Position numbers and translations under genes: made by a program. DNA of 64,000 bases, from positions 10,551,917 to 10,615,916 of the forward strand of contig NC_092571.1 of the NCBI RefSeq assembly GCF_037975245.1, read 5' to 3'. Numbering within the stretch: position 1 is the stretch's first letter; each line of letters opens with the position of its first letter. This stretch comes from Apostichopus japonicus (taxonomy: Eukaryota > Echinodermata > Holothuroidea > Aspidochirotida > Stichopodidae). This document shows, in pieces, positions 11,344 to 22,697 of this stretch. Under the pieces are notes generated by a model, which saw only the letters and a program-made list of their open reading frames with translations, did not search any database and was not told the origin of the DNA.

Positions 11344-12377
11344 TTTCCAGTAAAGTAATGCTGGTGACAGAATATTCTCGCTCAGTTCCTTTTTCTTATA
11401 AGCTGTTACTGTTTCCACTGTAATACTCTACTCATTTCAATAGGGTCTTCCCAAAGTACCTTAGATAAATTAACTATGCCGCTATCACAATCTCCTCCTC
11501 ACAAAAGTGTAATCATGTTGCTTTTTTCTTGACATTACTTTGCCACATTGATATTACTCCCTCTAAAGGGTTCTTTAGCATCTACGATAAAGAAATGTTG
11601 CTATAGCACCAATGTAGTCACACTAACAAAACTTGATTCACATTTTGGATAAAGTATTACTGTTACCACAATAATATCACTCCCTCAAAGCAGTTCTCTT
11701 GTTTCTTTGATAGAGTAATGCTACTGGAACTATTCTTGCTGCCATTTTGGATATAAAGTATTGTAAATGAACTTGCGTAGTATATTAACTTTTGAAAGCT
11801 TTTCGTTACACTGTATTAACTGTTTAAGATTGTATGGACTGGTAATGTTGCAATTCTTTGCCTGTGGAAACCCCCGTTAACCTCCAAGGTTGTCACTATG
11901 ACGCAATCAATGGCATACATGGCCTTCTGTTCGAGCAGCTGAGATTCCTGGTCCCCGCAAGACGTGTAGTAGTAACTTCTCACAAACGTAAACTTAGGCC
12001 AATTGTTAGGCTAGCATAGAAGGAGCTGATTGTATTATTCAGCATCACATTCTTTGACATACAGTCTCATACAGGACGAGATTACTGTACACAATCTTAT
12101 CATATTTATCAACCAAGTTGGTATGTTTCTAAAACCACGGCACCATATATAACTAGCTGTAGATATTTTAAGTTATTAGAATATGATTTTAGGCTTTTCT
12201 TAGTCATATGAATTGCTAGCACACTGCACTATTGTACTTTTTGGGCTTGGTGTTCTTAATAGATTGTTAAGTTTCAATTTATTAACATTATTTATTTGTG
12301 CTCTGAACTGCGTGAATCTGCGTGTAATTTAGTAGCGCTGCGTTAAATGGCCTTAGTTTAGTCAGTCCGTACTATAG

Positions 12378-12379
<2 letters not shown>
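11344..12379. other. No gene seen
   Basis: About 1 kb in which short T-rich phrases such as AAAGTAATGCT and TCACTCCCTC recur loosely around 11350-11760, suggesting an old decayed tandem repeat. No coding sequence is supportable. Confidence 0.45.

Positions 12380-12446
<67 letters not shown>
12380..12446. repeat. (TA)n microsatellite
   Basis: About 67 bases of perfect TA repeat, followed directly by a GAAGAAGAAG purine stretch. Confidence 0.95.
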
Positions 12447-12449
<3 letters not shown>

Positions 12450-14425
12450 AGGAAAGAAGAAGAAGAAGGAGGCTTGGATGAGAAATCATCGCGGGTAATC
12501 ATGCATTTTTGGAGAGAATCGGCTTAAATTGGCTCACATTTAGTCCTCATAATATTCTTTCCTGGGGGTGGTGCAGTATTTCTGTTCCGAGCTCTCAATC
12601 AACTGGTTGGTGGTACAAAAAATAACTTTTGCATGAAGTTATATTAATGGAGACAAATTTTTGGTAATTGTTCCGAAAAGAGTTCACTTTTATTATGCAG
12701 CATGCATGCATGCATATTATTTTGCAGACTCCTCCTATTCAATCAGAATGGACTAAAAACTTTCATCCACTAAAAGTATATTGGTCTCGTCATTTAACGC
12801 TATTAAAATAATTTAAAATCACGTAATTCCTAAATAATTGAATGATAAAGTTAACCATGAATGTCAGTGTAACACGTAATGACTACCACCTCTAAAGGTC
12901 ATCCAAATGTCAATTTTTTTTTATTAAAAAAAAATTATTAATGTAAAAAGTGAATTATTACACTCACAATCTAATCATAGAATTCAAATTGAGAGGATTA
13001 AACTAGGATAGATCGTGCCTGTGGTGTGGTCTTTGGGAACACTGATCTGTCCGAATGAGATGCGGAAAGTTATTATCAATTGGTTAGCGAGTCTGTAATC
13101 TAGATTAATCCATATTTAACACGAACAAGTCGCTAAATGCCATACATGTGGCAATCTTAAATTGACTGTTTGATAATTATGTGACACTTTTAAAGGAAGC
13201 AAAATATATTACAGACTGCAAGATTGGTAATCCAATATCATTTTTTTCTTCTAACTTAGTAGATATTTTTGTCGAATTATCCCTGTAAGAGTTATACACT
13301 TATACGCACCGCCCCTTCCCTTCCAGAGTACACTGGTTAATTCTCTCTCCTCTGTTGTCCTTTTCAAGAGGAAGCGATGCCCTCTAGAACAAAACAAGTT
13401 TTTTTTAGCATAGAATGGTTGTAAACAGTAGGAACTGCAGAAAAACAACCTTTTAACTTGAATTCTACTTAACTTATTGTGATATCTTGACCACAGCGGT
13501 AGATATATGTGGCAGCTCGGCGCGCCTGGGCCCATCTTATGAGATCCTAAAAATTATTTGCAAGCATACTTTCTGTCAGCACAAGGTACAAAATGTTTCT
13601 CACGCTGTGTTCTTATAGGCATTCCCTAGGCTTTTCTTAAATGTTCCGCTTTATCGGTAGTAAGATTGGTATTTTACCACCATTTGTCTCCAGACTTCCC
13701 TCTTCAGAAACTTCTGGATCCACCACTGGGCCAGACTTTCTAGACATGCCTGTCAAAAAATGCATGTTTAGACCAATAACCCTATAGATATCTAATCCCT
13801 GAGCCTTTGAAAGGTTTGAAGTTGCTGACATTTTGAAGTATATATATATTGCTATTCTAGGAACATGTTATAAAACTGCTGCAACTTTGCCTGGCTCAAA
13901 AGGGTACTCAATGCTTATACATAAGTATCGAAGTAAAGCAGATTTTTTCCAATTAACGTTGCTACGGGAAACAAATATCATCATTTGTAAACAGACTTAC
14001 CACAAGTCGAGTCTGGAAAGTCGTTTCGACGGATCTGAGTGACGCGTTCTCAATGAGTCACTTTAGCTGTTAATTCTAGTCCGGGATTTTACGGTCAAAG
14101 AACCTTTTACGCAAATGAAGTCTCGTAAATCTCTCACAAATTGTCATTTATTAAAACATATTTCAAAGTTTCCCGCCAAATCCGTCAGGATTGACCATCA
14201 AATCCATCAGCTTCATATTGTCTGCCGTTCAGTCATATCCATTTTAAAGAATTACTTTTAGGTATAACCGTGCTTGTGAATAACACAGCCGTTGTGTTTC
14301 TGTACCACGTGACTTGCGAAATAACGCGGAAACATCAGACTTGGTTCGTAAATGAAAACGACTGGACTACAAAATGCTGTAGGCGTACAGACAATTCCAT
14401 CAGCTTCCCATAGAAGCAACACATA
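12447..14425. other. No gene supported
   Basis: Two kilobases with only short ORFs (under 95 codons). None has a recognisable domain, signal peptide or convincing splice context. A (GCAT)n patch lies near 12697-12715. Confidence 0.5.
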
Positions 14426-14535
14426 CACATAAAATAAAAGGAAAACGGATAAAATTTTTGACCTCAATTAAAAATTAATACACATAAAATAAAAGGAAAA
14501 CGTATAACGTTTGTGACCCCAATTTAACAATTAAT
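14426..14535 (+). repeat. Tandem duplication, 55-bp unit, two copies
   Basis: Two adjacent copies (14426-14480, 14481-14535) each begin CACATAAAATAAAAGGAAAA and differ by a handful of substitutions. This is a simple local duplication with no coding meaning. Confidence 0.85.
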
Positions 14536-15513
14536 GTTTTTTTTTATACATCGTTTATCTACTCTCTCGCTTACATGAATCTAAAATTTATTTTCGAATT
14601 TTTAGAACTTGTGAAGATTTTTTTTTATTATTTATACCTGCACTGAGAAGCCGATATCATATATAAATTTGTTGACATTTGAATTTTTTTAAAGGGGAGT
14701 ATCGAAACAAGGAGACATTCCATGGAAATATTAGAGTTGCAGATCTAATCCCCAAATTTTGGAACATTACGCAGGTGTCAAAATGACAAAATGGGTGAAA
14801 GTGTCACACGCCTCGAAAGGATAATTTCTTTCATTGTAACAGATCGCATTAAGCAAAGGTCATTACGTAAAATATTCAAGATTTCAAAATGAGTGTCCAA
14901 ACACTTCTGGCACACGGTAAATTTGGTGGTTTGAATGAAGATACGTCTTTGGAGTAATAACATTGTGTAGGCATTGTAACCAAAATATTGGGTGATATCT
15001 GCCTCCCACTGGATTGTCTATACTTACTTTGTAATTTTAAATTGGGTTTTGAGATTTTAGACGTTTTATAATATAATTGCATTAATGGTATTTTAGATTG
15101 GCTATGTTGATCATAAAGATTGCTCAATATGCCAATGTTTTAATTGTTATTTCATTTCTATTCCAGAGAAGACTGTATTCCAGTCCTAAATACTTTCTCT
15201 ATACGACCTTGGCTTTTTCAACAGTTAGGATAACTCATTTGTTTTACACTTCATTGAGGTGGACAGTTGCAATATCTTCCACATCATTCAATGTACTTTA
15301 ATTTGAACGTTACTGTTGGTCATGACTTATGTTAGGTCAGTGCGGTATAGTTACGTAGATTGATAACTTTTCAACGACACATTTTCGTTGGCCATAGTTA
15401 ACTGCTTTTAAAGCAACTATTAGCGTTTGGTCGTCAAAAGCACTAAACGTACCAAAAACTACTCAAAAAAAGTAAGCAAAATAGATTGCAATTGATCAAT
15501 ACAGCATTTATCT
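14536..15513. other. No gene supported
   Basis: AT-rich. Acceptor-like TTTCATTTCTATTCCAG ends near 15167, but the following open stretch (to about 15301) has no recognisable protein features and no donor, so it is not called an exon. Confidence 0.45.
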
Positions 15514-16620
15514 GTAGATACATCCGTTAACTTAATATAGATACATAGGGCTACTATATATAGATACATATGGTAACTTAATATAGAAACAAAGGGCAAC
15601 TTAATATAGATGCATAGGGTAACTTAATATAGATATAACGGTAACTTAATATAGATACATGGGGTAACTTCATGTAGATACTCAGAGTAACTTAATATAG
15701 ATACATAGGGTAACTTAATATAGAAACAACGGGCAACTTAATATAGATACATAGGGTAACTTAATATAGATATAACGGTAACTTAATATAGATACATGGG
15801 GTAACTTCATGTAGATACTCAGGGTAACTTAATATAGATACATAGGGTAACTTAATATAGATATAAACGGTAACTTAATATAGATACATGGGGTGACTTA
15901 ATATAGATACATAGGGCAACTTAATATAGATACATCCGTTAACTTAAATAGATACAAAGGTAACTATATATAGATACATAGGGTAACTTAATATATATAT
16001 ATAACTAGGGCAACTTAATATAGACACATATGGTAACTTTATGTAGATACTCAGGGTAACTTAATTTAGATACATATAGGGTAACTTAATATAGATACAA
16101 ACAGAAACTTAATATAGATACATAGGGTAACTATATATAGATACACACGGTAACTTAATATAGATACATAGGGTAACTTAATATAGACACGTAAGGTAAC
16201 TTAATGTAGATACTCACAGTAAATTAATATAGATACATATGGTAACTTAATATAGATACATTCGTTAACTTAATATAGATACATAGGGCAACTATATATA
16301 GATACATACGGTAACTTAATATAGACACGTAGTGTAACTTAATATAGATACATATGTAACTTAATATAGCAACATATGGTAACTTAATATAGATACATAG
16401 GGTAACTTAATATCGATAGATAGAGTAATTTAACATAGATACATACAGTAACTTAATATAGATACATTGGGTAAATTAATATAGATACATACGGTAACAT
16501 AAAATATATACATATGGTAACTTAATATAGATACATATGGTAACTTAATATAGATAAATATGGTAACTTAATATAGATACATACGGTAATTTAATATAGA
16601 TACATCCAGTAACTTATAGT
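15514..16620 (+). repeat. 23-bp minisatellite array with higher-order repeats
   Basis: Roughly 47 tandem copies of a 23-base unit with core AACTTAATATAGATACAT, joined by variable GGG/CGG/TGG linkers. The variants are arranged in blocks: the variant GTAACTTCATGTAGATACTC occurs at 15664 and again at 15801, 137 bases apart, with the intervening variants in the same order, so about six units were duplicated together. Unit length variation (22-25 bases) increases toward the right end. Confidence 0.95.
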
Positions 16621-17476
16621 ACAGGTAAATATATATATCCGTCACCAGGATAAAACAGACAAGATCAATACACACAGCACACATGTACGTTCAGAGATGA
16701 AAATACTATAGGTAACTATTGGTTACAGGTTTTCTTTATGATCGTTGCAAACCTAATTAAATTTCTTTAATTACGAACAAACAATCAATGGTCTTTTAAC
16801 CTATGAAAATAAAAAAATAAATGTACTAAAAGTAAATTAGTTCCTTACATCTTATATTCTATGAAAGTTTTGGCTTTCTCAATTTCTTAATTTATTTTGA
16901 AGTATTTATGTAAATCTCAGAGTAAGAAGCGGCGGAAATTGGTTTAATGCGTTGTCCTTATATACAAGCAGAAAGAGATAAAAAAGCAAAGCGATTTAAA
17001 ACTTCGGAATATATTTTTTGGGTCGGCTTGAGATGTAAAAGTAGATTTGATGTTTCTATTTTCTCTGTCGATAATTAGGCAATGTTTCCGTTTTCTTGAT
17101 CCGTTCTATGTATACTTCAAACGCTAAACACTCAAGTTTATCGAGAAGCTATTTCCGTGGTTACCATGAACCATCAAGGTTATTAACTGTTACGTCAAGA
17201 AATGAAAAATATTTGTCTTCAGAATTTGTCAAAGTCATGATGACAGTGCAGTTTCTTATCACAAATACCAATCGTGTCTTTCTTATCATTTGAAATGTCT
17301 TTACTTTTAATAAACTATTACTCAACCGGCGAATTCATCTCACGGTAAATTCTATACGTTAAACCCAATCTCCGTAGAAGTACCTTAATGTTATTTTCAC
17401 TATAAAGTATGATCCAATGGAAGACATATTTACTAATTTACCGAAGATATGCAGGATGGTACGCCTGCATGGCTCC
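16621..17476. other. No gene seen
   Basis: AT-rich spacer. A 65-codon open frame at 17096-17293 has no recognisable features. Confidence 0.45.
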
Positions 17477-17484
17477 ATTCTTTC

Positions 17485-17890
17485 CATAGGCGTAGGAGCC
17501 CAATTTGATTTGGGGTGGGGGGGGGGGGTGTAACGACTTGCCTGAAAAATATAACTACAATTTTTTTCGCGCGCTCCGCGGGCGTTCAACATTTTAATGT
17601 GCAAATCAAATAGGCATGCATCGCTGATTACATCGCATGCCAATTACATACAATCATTTGTCGTGTTATTTCCCTTCCATATTGGTTATCATTTTGGGGG
17701 AAGTCGTTACAATAATGATGATAATAATAATAGAAGTTTAACCATTGAAAAAAACACATTGCAATTTATTGTTCTTTCAGTAGGTGCCCGAAAAATTCTC
17801 AGCACATTGCCCGAATTTTCACAAAAATATTTGGATGGAGGGGGGGGGGGGGGAGGCTGCAGTCCTCCAGCCCCGCCTCCTACGCCTATG
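17485..17890. mobile_element. hAT-type MITE, family B
   Basis: A 406-base element with 14-base near-perfect terminal inverted repeats (CATAGGCGTAGGAG at the left, CTCCTACGCCTATG at the right). It is flanked by a perfect 8-base target duplication ATTCTTTC (17477-17484 and 17891-17898). The interior contains a long G-run near each end (about 17515 and 17838) and a CGCGCGCTCCGCGGGCG patch near 17568, but no transposase. The open frames of 94 to 132 codons lying across it, on both strands, are shadows of the element. The GGCGTAGGA core of the termini is shared with the 4.5-kb and 26.3-kb MITEs. Confidence 0.92.
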
Positions 17891-17898
17891 ATTCTTTC

Positions 17899-18878
17899 TC
17901 TTATCATTCTATATATACTCTGCGAATTACTCTCTTGCAACCTACCTGCAACAAACCGTACTATGTTCACAAGATGTATTGCCTTAACTCCGTGAACACA
18001 TAATTCACAGATAGCGGAACACATTTCAATTGCATTCGTGCAAAGGGTTACTGCATGCATCCGACCGTCAACAAAAATAAATGTTTATTTTATATCAAAT
18101 GAATATCTATTTTTAAAATGAATATTACCGAACGGTAAATCTACCTGGAAAATCTCTCCTTACTTTAGCCGGTTATGAGGGTTCGAATTACGCAAAACAG
18201 TACATCGGCTATAGGCGTGACTGCTCCTATATGTAAAACCACCACCTTTACGCACTCTGTGGTTAAATAGTACTCTATAGTCGATGAATAAAAAATATTA
18301 ATTAAGTAATAATTAAGAATAAGAGCAATATTGATAATTTATGAAAAGTGTAGTACATGCAAATATGTTTTCAATATTTGAATTGTGTTAAGAAAAGAGC
18401 GAAGACTTTTAAGTAAGATAAAATATATATTACTGCTATTCACAACGTTTAAATTATTTTAAAGATTTTTTAACGCAAGTCAATAGCGAACAGAACAGGT
18501 ACTAACAGGTGTAAGCTATATGCTGCCAAAATTATTATTGTAACAATTATGCCTGCTATACTTACGAATTTCATGGTCAACTTACACACGCCCGTATGGC
18601 GTCTCCAAGAAGACCATATGATAGACTAATTTACTCATTATTTTGTCATTTCAGATAGCGTGTGTTTAATGATATGTTAGTTTCATAAATCGATCTGTTA
18701 CAACCTCGCTTTGTCTAGAATATCCTATGTCGGTTCTTGGCACCATAATAACCCATCACAGGGCCGATAAAAGGAACTTAAATCAATCTCTCTTACTTTA
18801 AGTCAAGAACAATGGAATTAGCCATTTGGAAATTTTAAAAATTGCATTTAATGTTTAGCATATACAGTTTCTGTATAT
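17899..18878. other. No gene seen
   Basis: AT-rich spacer. An acceptor-like TTTTGTCATTTCAG ends near 18653 without a plausible exon behind it. Confidence 0.45.
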
Positions 18879-18886
18879 CACTAAAT

Positions 18887-19516
18887 CAGGGTTTCCCTAA
18901 CTTTATCCCTCCACGAACCCCCTGTGGATGTCAGAGTTGTCCACGAACCCCCAACTTTTCGAGACACGATCTGAGTCATTATTACGCATAAAAGTGCTTC
19001 GTAAAAGATCAAGTTCATAGTGTAATATTGAACTGGTATATCATGTTAAAACAGGCTAGTGACTGCATGTTGTCACTCAACAACAATTTTCAAGCATGAA
19101 TTTATGCTAACTTCGCCTTGTGTCGGACAAAATGGAGCTCATCTGGAATTTCCAAAATAATTATAATTACTTTGGCCAACCTTTCAGTTACTTTCTCAGC
19201 TCCTTATCTTCACGACGTACTGTCATGCGCACACCAACTTCAGCAAAGTCATGCGGCCTGTGTCTGTTTCATAATTCAGTTATTAATCACATGCACGGTA
19301 CGGTATAAATGGCAACATATGCTTATGGAACACCAAAAGAGTTTGTCGATAGGTACGACTTTTGTACATTATACTAAATTATATGATATATCAGATTTTA
19401 GTTCAACAAAAAGTACTCTATAGTTTTGACTTTCAGAACGTCTCACGAACCCCCTGCAGCATGGGATGGACTCACGCACCCCTGGGGGTTCATGCACCCC
19501 AGTTAGGGAACCCCTG
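18887..19516. mobile_element. Non-autonomous hAT element, 630 bp
   Basis: The left end reads CAGGGTTTCCCTAACTT and the right end, inverted, CAGGGGTTCCCTAACTG, giving 17-base terminal inverted repeats with few mismatches. Subterminal repeats of the type CACGAACCCCC occur near both ends (18913, 18942 and 19445), as is usual for hAT elements. Flanking 8-mers CACTAAAT (18879-18886) and CTCTAAGT (19517-19524) match at 6 of 8 positions, consistent with an aged 8-bp target duplication. The open frames of up to 101 codons inside show no transposase motifs, so the element is taken as internally deleted. Confidence 0.88.
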
Positions 19517-19524
19517 CTCTAAGT

Positions 19525-20606
19525 GGTACCATCCACAGAGCTTTCTGACATTACGAGTTATCAAATATGTGTAAATATTTCACGGTTTGGTCAGATTTGA
19601 CACAAACTTACAAGCTTACGATATATATAACTTTGAAATGCTTGGACGATAGTTGCAAACCTTGATATAAATCTTTTTGTTATTTATTTAATTCATCATT
19701 TAATTTATCAATCATTTTGGGGAGCTAAAATTAATTATCATATTGGGCTCAAACAGTGATCTTTACTTTAAGCGGGTGTATTCTAAAAAATTTTTTTTTT
19801 TTAAATTTCATATCCTAAATTAGATTGAACTGATGAAGTGTCCAGACTATATAAAGCAAAATAAACTTCCTTCGTGTAGATTGTTACTCAATCTAAGGCA
19901 TGTACACTTTGTAAAAAAAAATAAAACAAATATAAAACAAAAACCCAAGTAAAGTTTGAGACTTCATTTTGCTATACTTTGTCACACGGAGTTATAGGCC
20001 TAACCAATAATTTTGCTATGCTAATGATTATGAAAATATTTAACCTATTAAGATATCATCATTAAGTCGTAATCCTGTATTGTTTCGTTATTTGAACTCA
20101 TTCGCTCGTTTGGCTTAGTAATGAGGAAATAATCTCACGAATGTTGCAAATGTTGTGAGTACTCAAGTGTATACTATACCAAGCATGAAATTATAGATTC
20201 ATTCATCAGCTCTTTTCGACAGGAATTAGTCTAAATTGCCGTTAGATCAATTTTTCGATTCAGCTCTTATGGGAGACTCAATTAACCTATTTTCCTTCTG
20301 TTTTAAAGTGGAGTTTGGAACTGACATAAGTTTGTAAATGACTTCAATCAACTATATATATGTATATAGGCCAGCTTTATTTAACAGATGAATATCAAAA
20401 CTGATGATCTTCGAGAACGCTTCTGACGAAAAACGAAAGAGTTGTTTTATAATATAATCTTAAAAGTCGTAATAATAACATAAACCCGCATGTTAATATA
20501 TGCGGTAGAGCTTAGCTTATGAGAGCTTCATTAAAATAAAGAAAAAATATAAGCAAAAAAATGAAAGAAGAAAAAAAACCCAGCAGTTTGCCCTAAATCG
20601 TCGATT
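19525..20606. other. No gene seen
   Basis: Very AT-rich, with A- and T-homopolymers near 19788-19802 and 20566-20577. Nothing recognisable. Confidence 0.5.
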
Positions 20607-22420
20607 TTCATCAATATTACCTTTACCGGTCTAGTTTTATCAGTTTTACCTTTATCGGTCTAGTTTCATCAATATTACCTTATCGGTCTAGTTTCATCAA
20701 TATTACCTTATCGGTCTAGTTTCATCAATATTATCTTTACCGGTCTAGTTTTATCAGTTTTACCTTTATCGGTCTAGTTTCATCAATATTACCTTATCGG
20801 TCTAGTTTCATCAATATTACCTTAACCGGTCTAGTTTTATCAGTTTTACCTTTATCGGTCTAGTTTCATCAATATTACCTTATCGGTCTAGTTTCATCAA
20901 TATTACCTTACTGGTCTTGTTTCATCAATATTATCTTTACCGGTCTAGTTTTATCAGTTTTACCTTTATCGGTCTAGTTTCATCAATATTACCTTATCGG
21001 TCTAGTTTCATCAATATTACCTTACTGGTCTTGTTTCATCAATATTATCTTTACCGGTCTAGTTTCATCAATATCACCTTATCGGTCAAGTTTCATCAAT
21101 ATTACCTTAACCGGTCTGGTTTCATCAATATTACCTTTACTGGTCTAGTGTCATCAATATTACCTTACCGGTCTAGTTTCATCAATATTATCTTTACCGA
21201 TCTAGTTTCATCAATATTCTCTTTACCGATCTAGTTGCATCAATATTACATTTATCGGTCTAGTTTCATCAATATTACCTTAGCGGTCCTAGTTTCATCA
21301 ATATTACTTACCGGTCCTAGTTTCATCAATATTACCTTTACCGGTCTATAGTTTCATCAATATTACCTTACTGGTCTAGTTTCATCAATATTACCTTTAC
21401 CGGTCTAGTTTCATCAATATTACCTTACTGGTCTAGTTTCATCAATATTACCTTTACCGGTCTAGTTTCATCAATATTACCTTTACCGGTCTAGTTTCAT
21501 CAATATTACCTTTAACGGTCTACTTTCATAAATATTACCTTTACCGGTCTAGTTTCATCAATATTACCTTTATCGGTCTAGTGTCATTAATATTACCTTA
21601 CCGGTCTAGTTTCATCAATATTATCTTTACCGGTCTATAGTTTCATCAATATCACCTTATCGGTCTAGTTTCATCAATATTACCTTAACCGGTCTAGTTT
21701 TATCAGTTTTACCTTTATCGGTCTAGTTTCATCAATATTACCTTATCGGTCTAGTTTCATCAATATTACCTTACTGGTCTTGTTTCATCAATATTATCTT
21801 TACCGGTCTAGTTTCATCAATATCACCTTATCGGTCAAGTTTCATCAATATTACCTTAACCGGTCTGGTTTCATCAATATTACCTTTACTGGTCTAGTGT
21901 CATCAATATTACCTTACCGGTCTAGTTTCATCAATATTATCTTTACCGATCTAGTTTCATCAATATTCTCTTTACCGATCTAGTTGCATCAATATTACAT
22001 TTATCGGTCTAGTTTCATCAATATTACCTTAGCGGTCCTAGTTTCATCAATATTACCTACCGGTCCTAGTTTCATCAATATTACCTTTACCGGTCTATAG
22101 TTTCATCAATATTACCTTACTGGTCTAGTTTCATCAATATTACCTTTACCGGTCTAGTTTCATCAATATTACCTTACTGGTCTAGTTTCATCAATATTAC
22201 CTTTACCGGTCTAGTTTCATCAATATTACCTTTACCGGTCTAGTTTCATCAATATTACCTTTAACGGTCTACTTTCATAAATATTACCTTTACCGGTCTA
22301 GTTTCATCAATATTACCTTTATCGGTCTAGTGTCATTAATATTACCTTACCGGTCTAGTTTCATCAATATTATCTTTACCGGTCTATAGTTTCATCAATT
22401 TTACCTTTACCGGTCTAGTA
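20607..22420 (+). repeat. 28/29-bp minisatellite with ~750-bp higher-order duplication
   Basis: About 63 tandem copies of a 28- or 29-base unit. Each copy holds TTTCATCAATATTACC and then a variable TTTA/TTA spacer followed by CGGTCTAG. Variants include CAGTTTTACC, TACTGGTCTTG, CGGTCCTAG and CGGTCTATAG. The order of variants in about 20935-21640 recurs in 21684-22390, offset by about 746-749 bases, with very few differences. That shows one recent duplication of a block of about 26 units. The two long forward reading frames inside are translations of the repeat. Confidence 0.96.
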
Positions 22421-22432
22421 ACACCAATATAT

Positions 22433-22697
22433 GTGTTAGCTCAGTGGTGTTAGCTCAGCGGAGTGTTAGCTCAGTGGTTAACACCGGTGCCTTTCAATCA
22501 TAAGGTCCCCGGTTCGAGTCACTCCCAGATTAATGTATGTCGTCCAGTTACAGAGTTGTTGACAATTAACAATTCATAATCATGGACGTTAAATATGAAT
22601 GTGAGAGACTGACTTCGGTCAGTTTGCGGCTTTGATAAGCCAATTAGGCTTCTTCGCGAGTTCCTGCTTGCAGGAGGATCTAATATACATACATATG
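22433..22697 (+). mobile_element. tRNA-derived SINE, family 1, with reiterated box A
   Basis: A Pol III-type retroposon. The head carries box A (TAGCTCAGTGGTTA, near 22467) and box B (GGTTCGAGTC, near 22511), spaced as in a tRNA. A CCTT/AAGG anticodon-like stem lies between them. GTGTTAGCTCAG occurs three times in a row (22433, 22447, 22463), and only the last leads into the rest of the head. A body of about 150 bases follows, then a 3' end with a perfect hairpin TCCTGC-TT-GCAGGA and an ATACAT-type tail. The last ~50 bases recur at 35907-35974 on the minus strand, which confirms that this is a dispersed family. It abuts the minisatellite within 13 bases. Confidence 0.88.

Noticed and set aside
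17597-18060. 132-codon (+) and 117-codon (-) open frames
   Set aside because: They overlap each other and the hAT-type MITE, contain Gly or Pro runs from poly-G/C, and have no domain.
20917-21234. 105-codon open frame with a repeating FINITL/FHQYYLYRSS pattern, and its 67-codon partner at 21780-21983
   Set aside because: They lie wholly in the 28/29-bp minisatellite. The unit length is not a multiple of three, and the similarity of the two frames reflects the higher-order duplication.
15514-22420. Regular short repeats at 15.5-16.6 and 20.6-22.4 kb resembling CRISPR arrays
   Set aside because: Units are head-to-tail with no unique spacers, vary by substitution, and sit in eukaryotic DNA with no cas genes.
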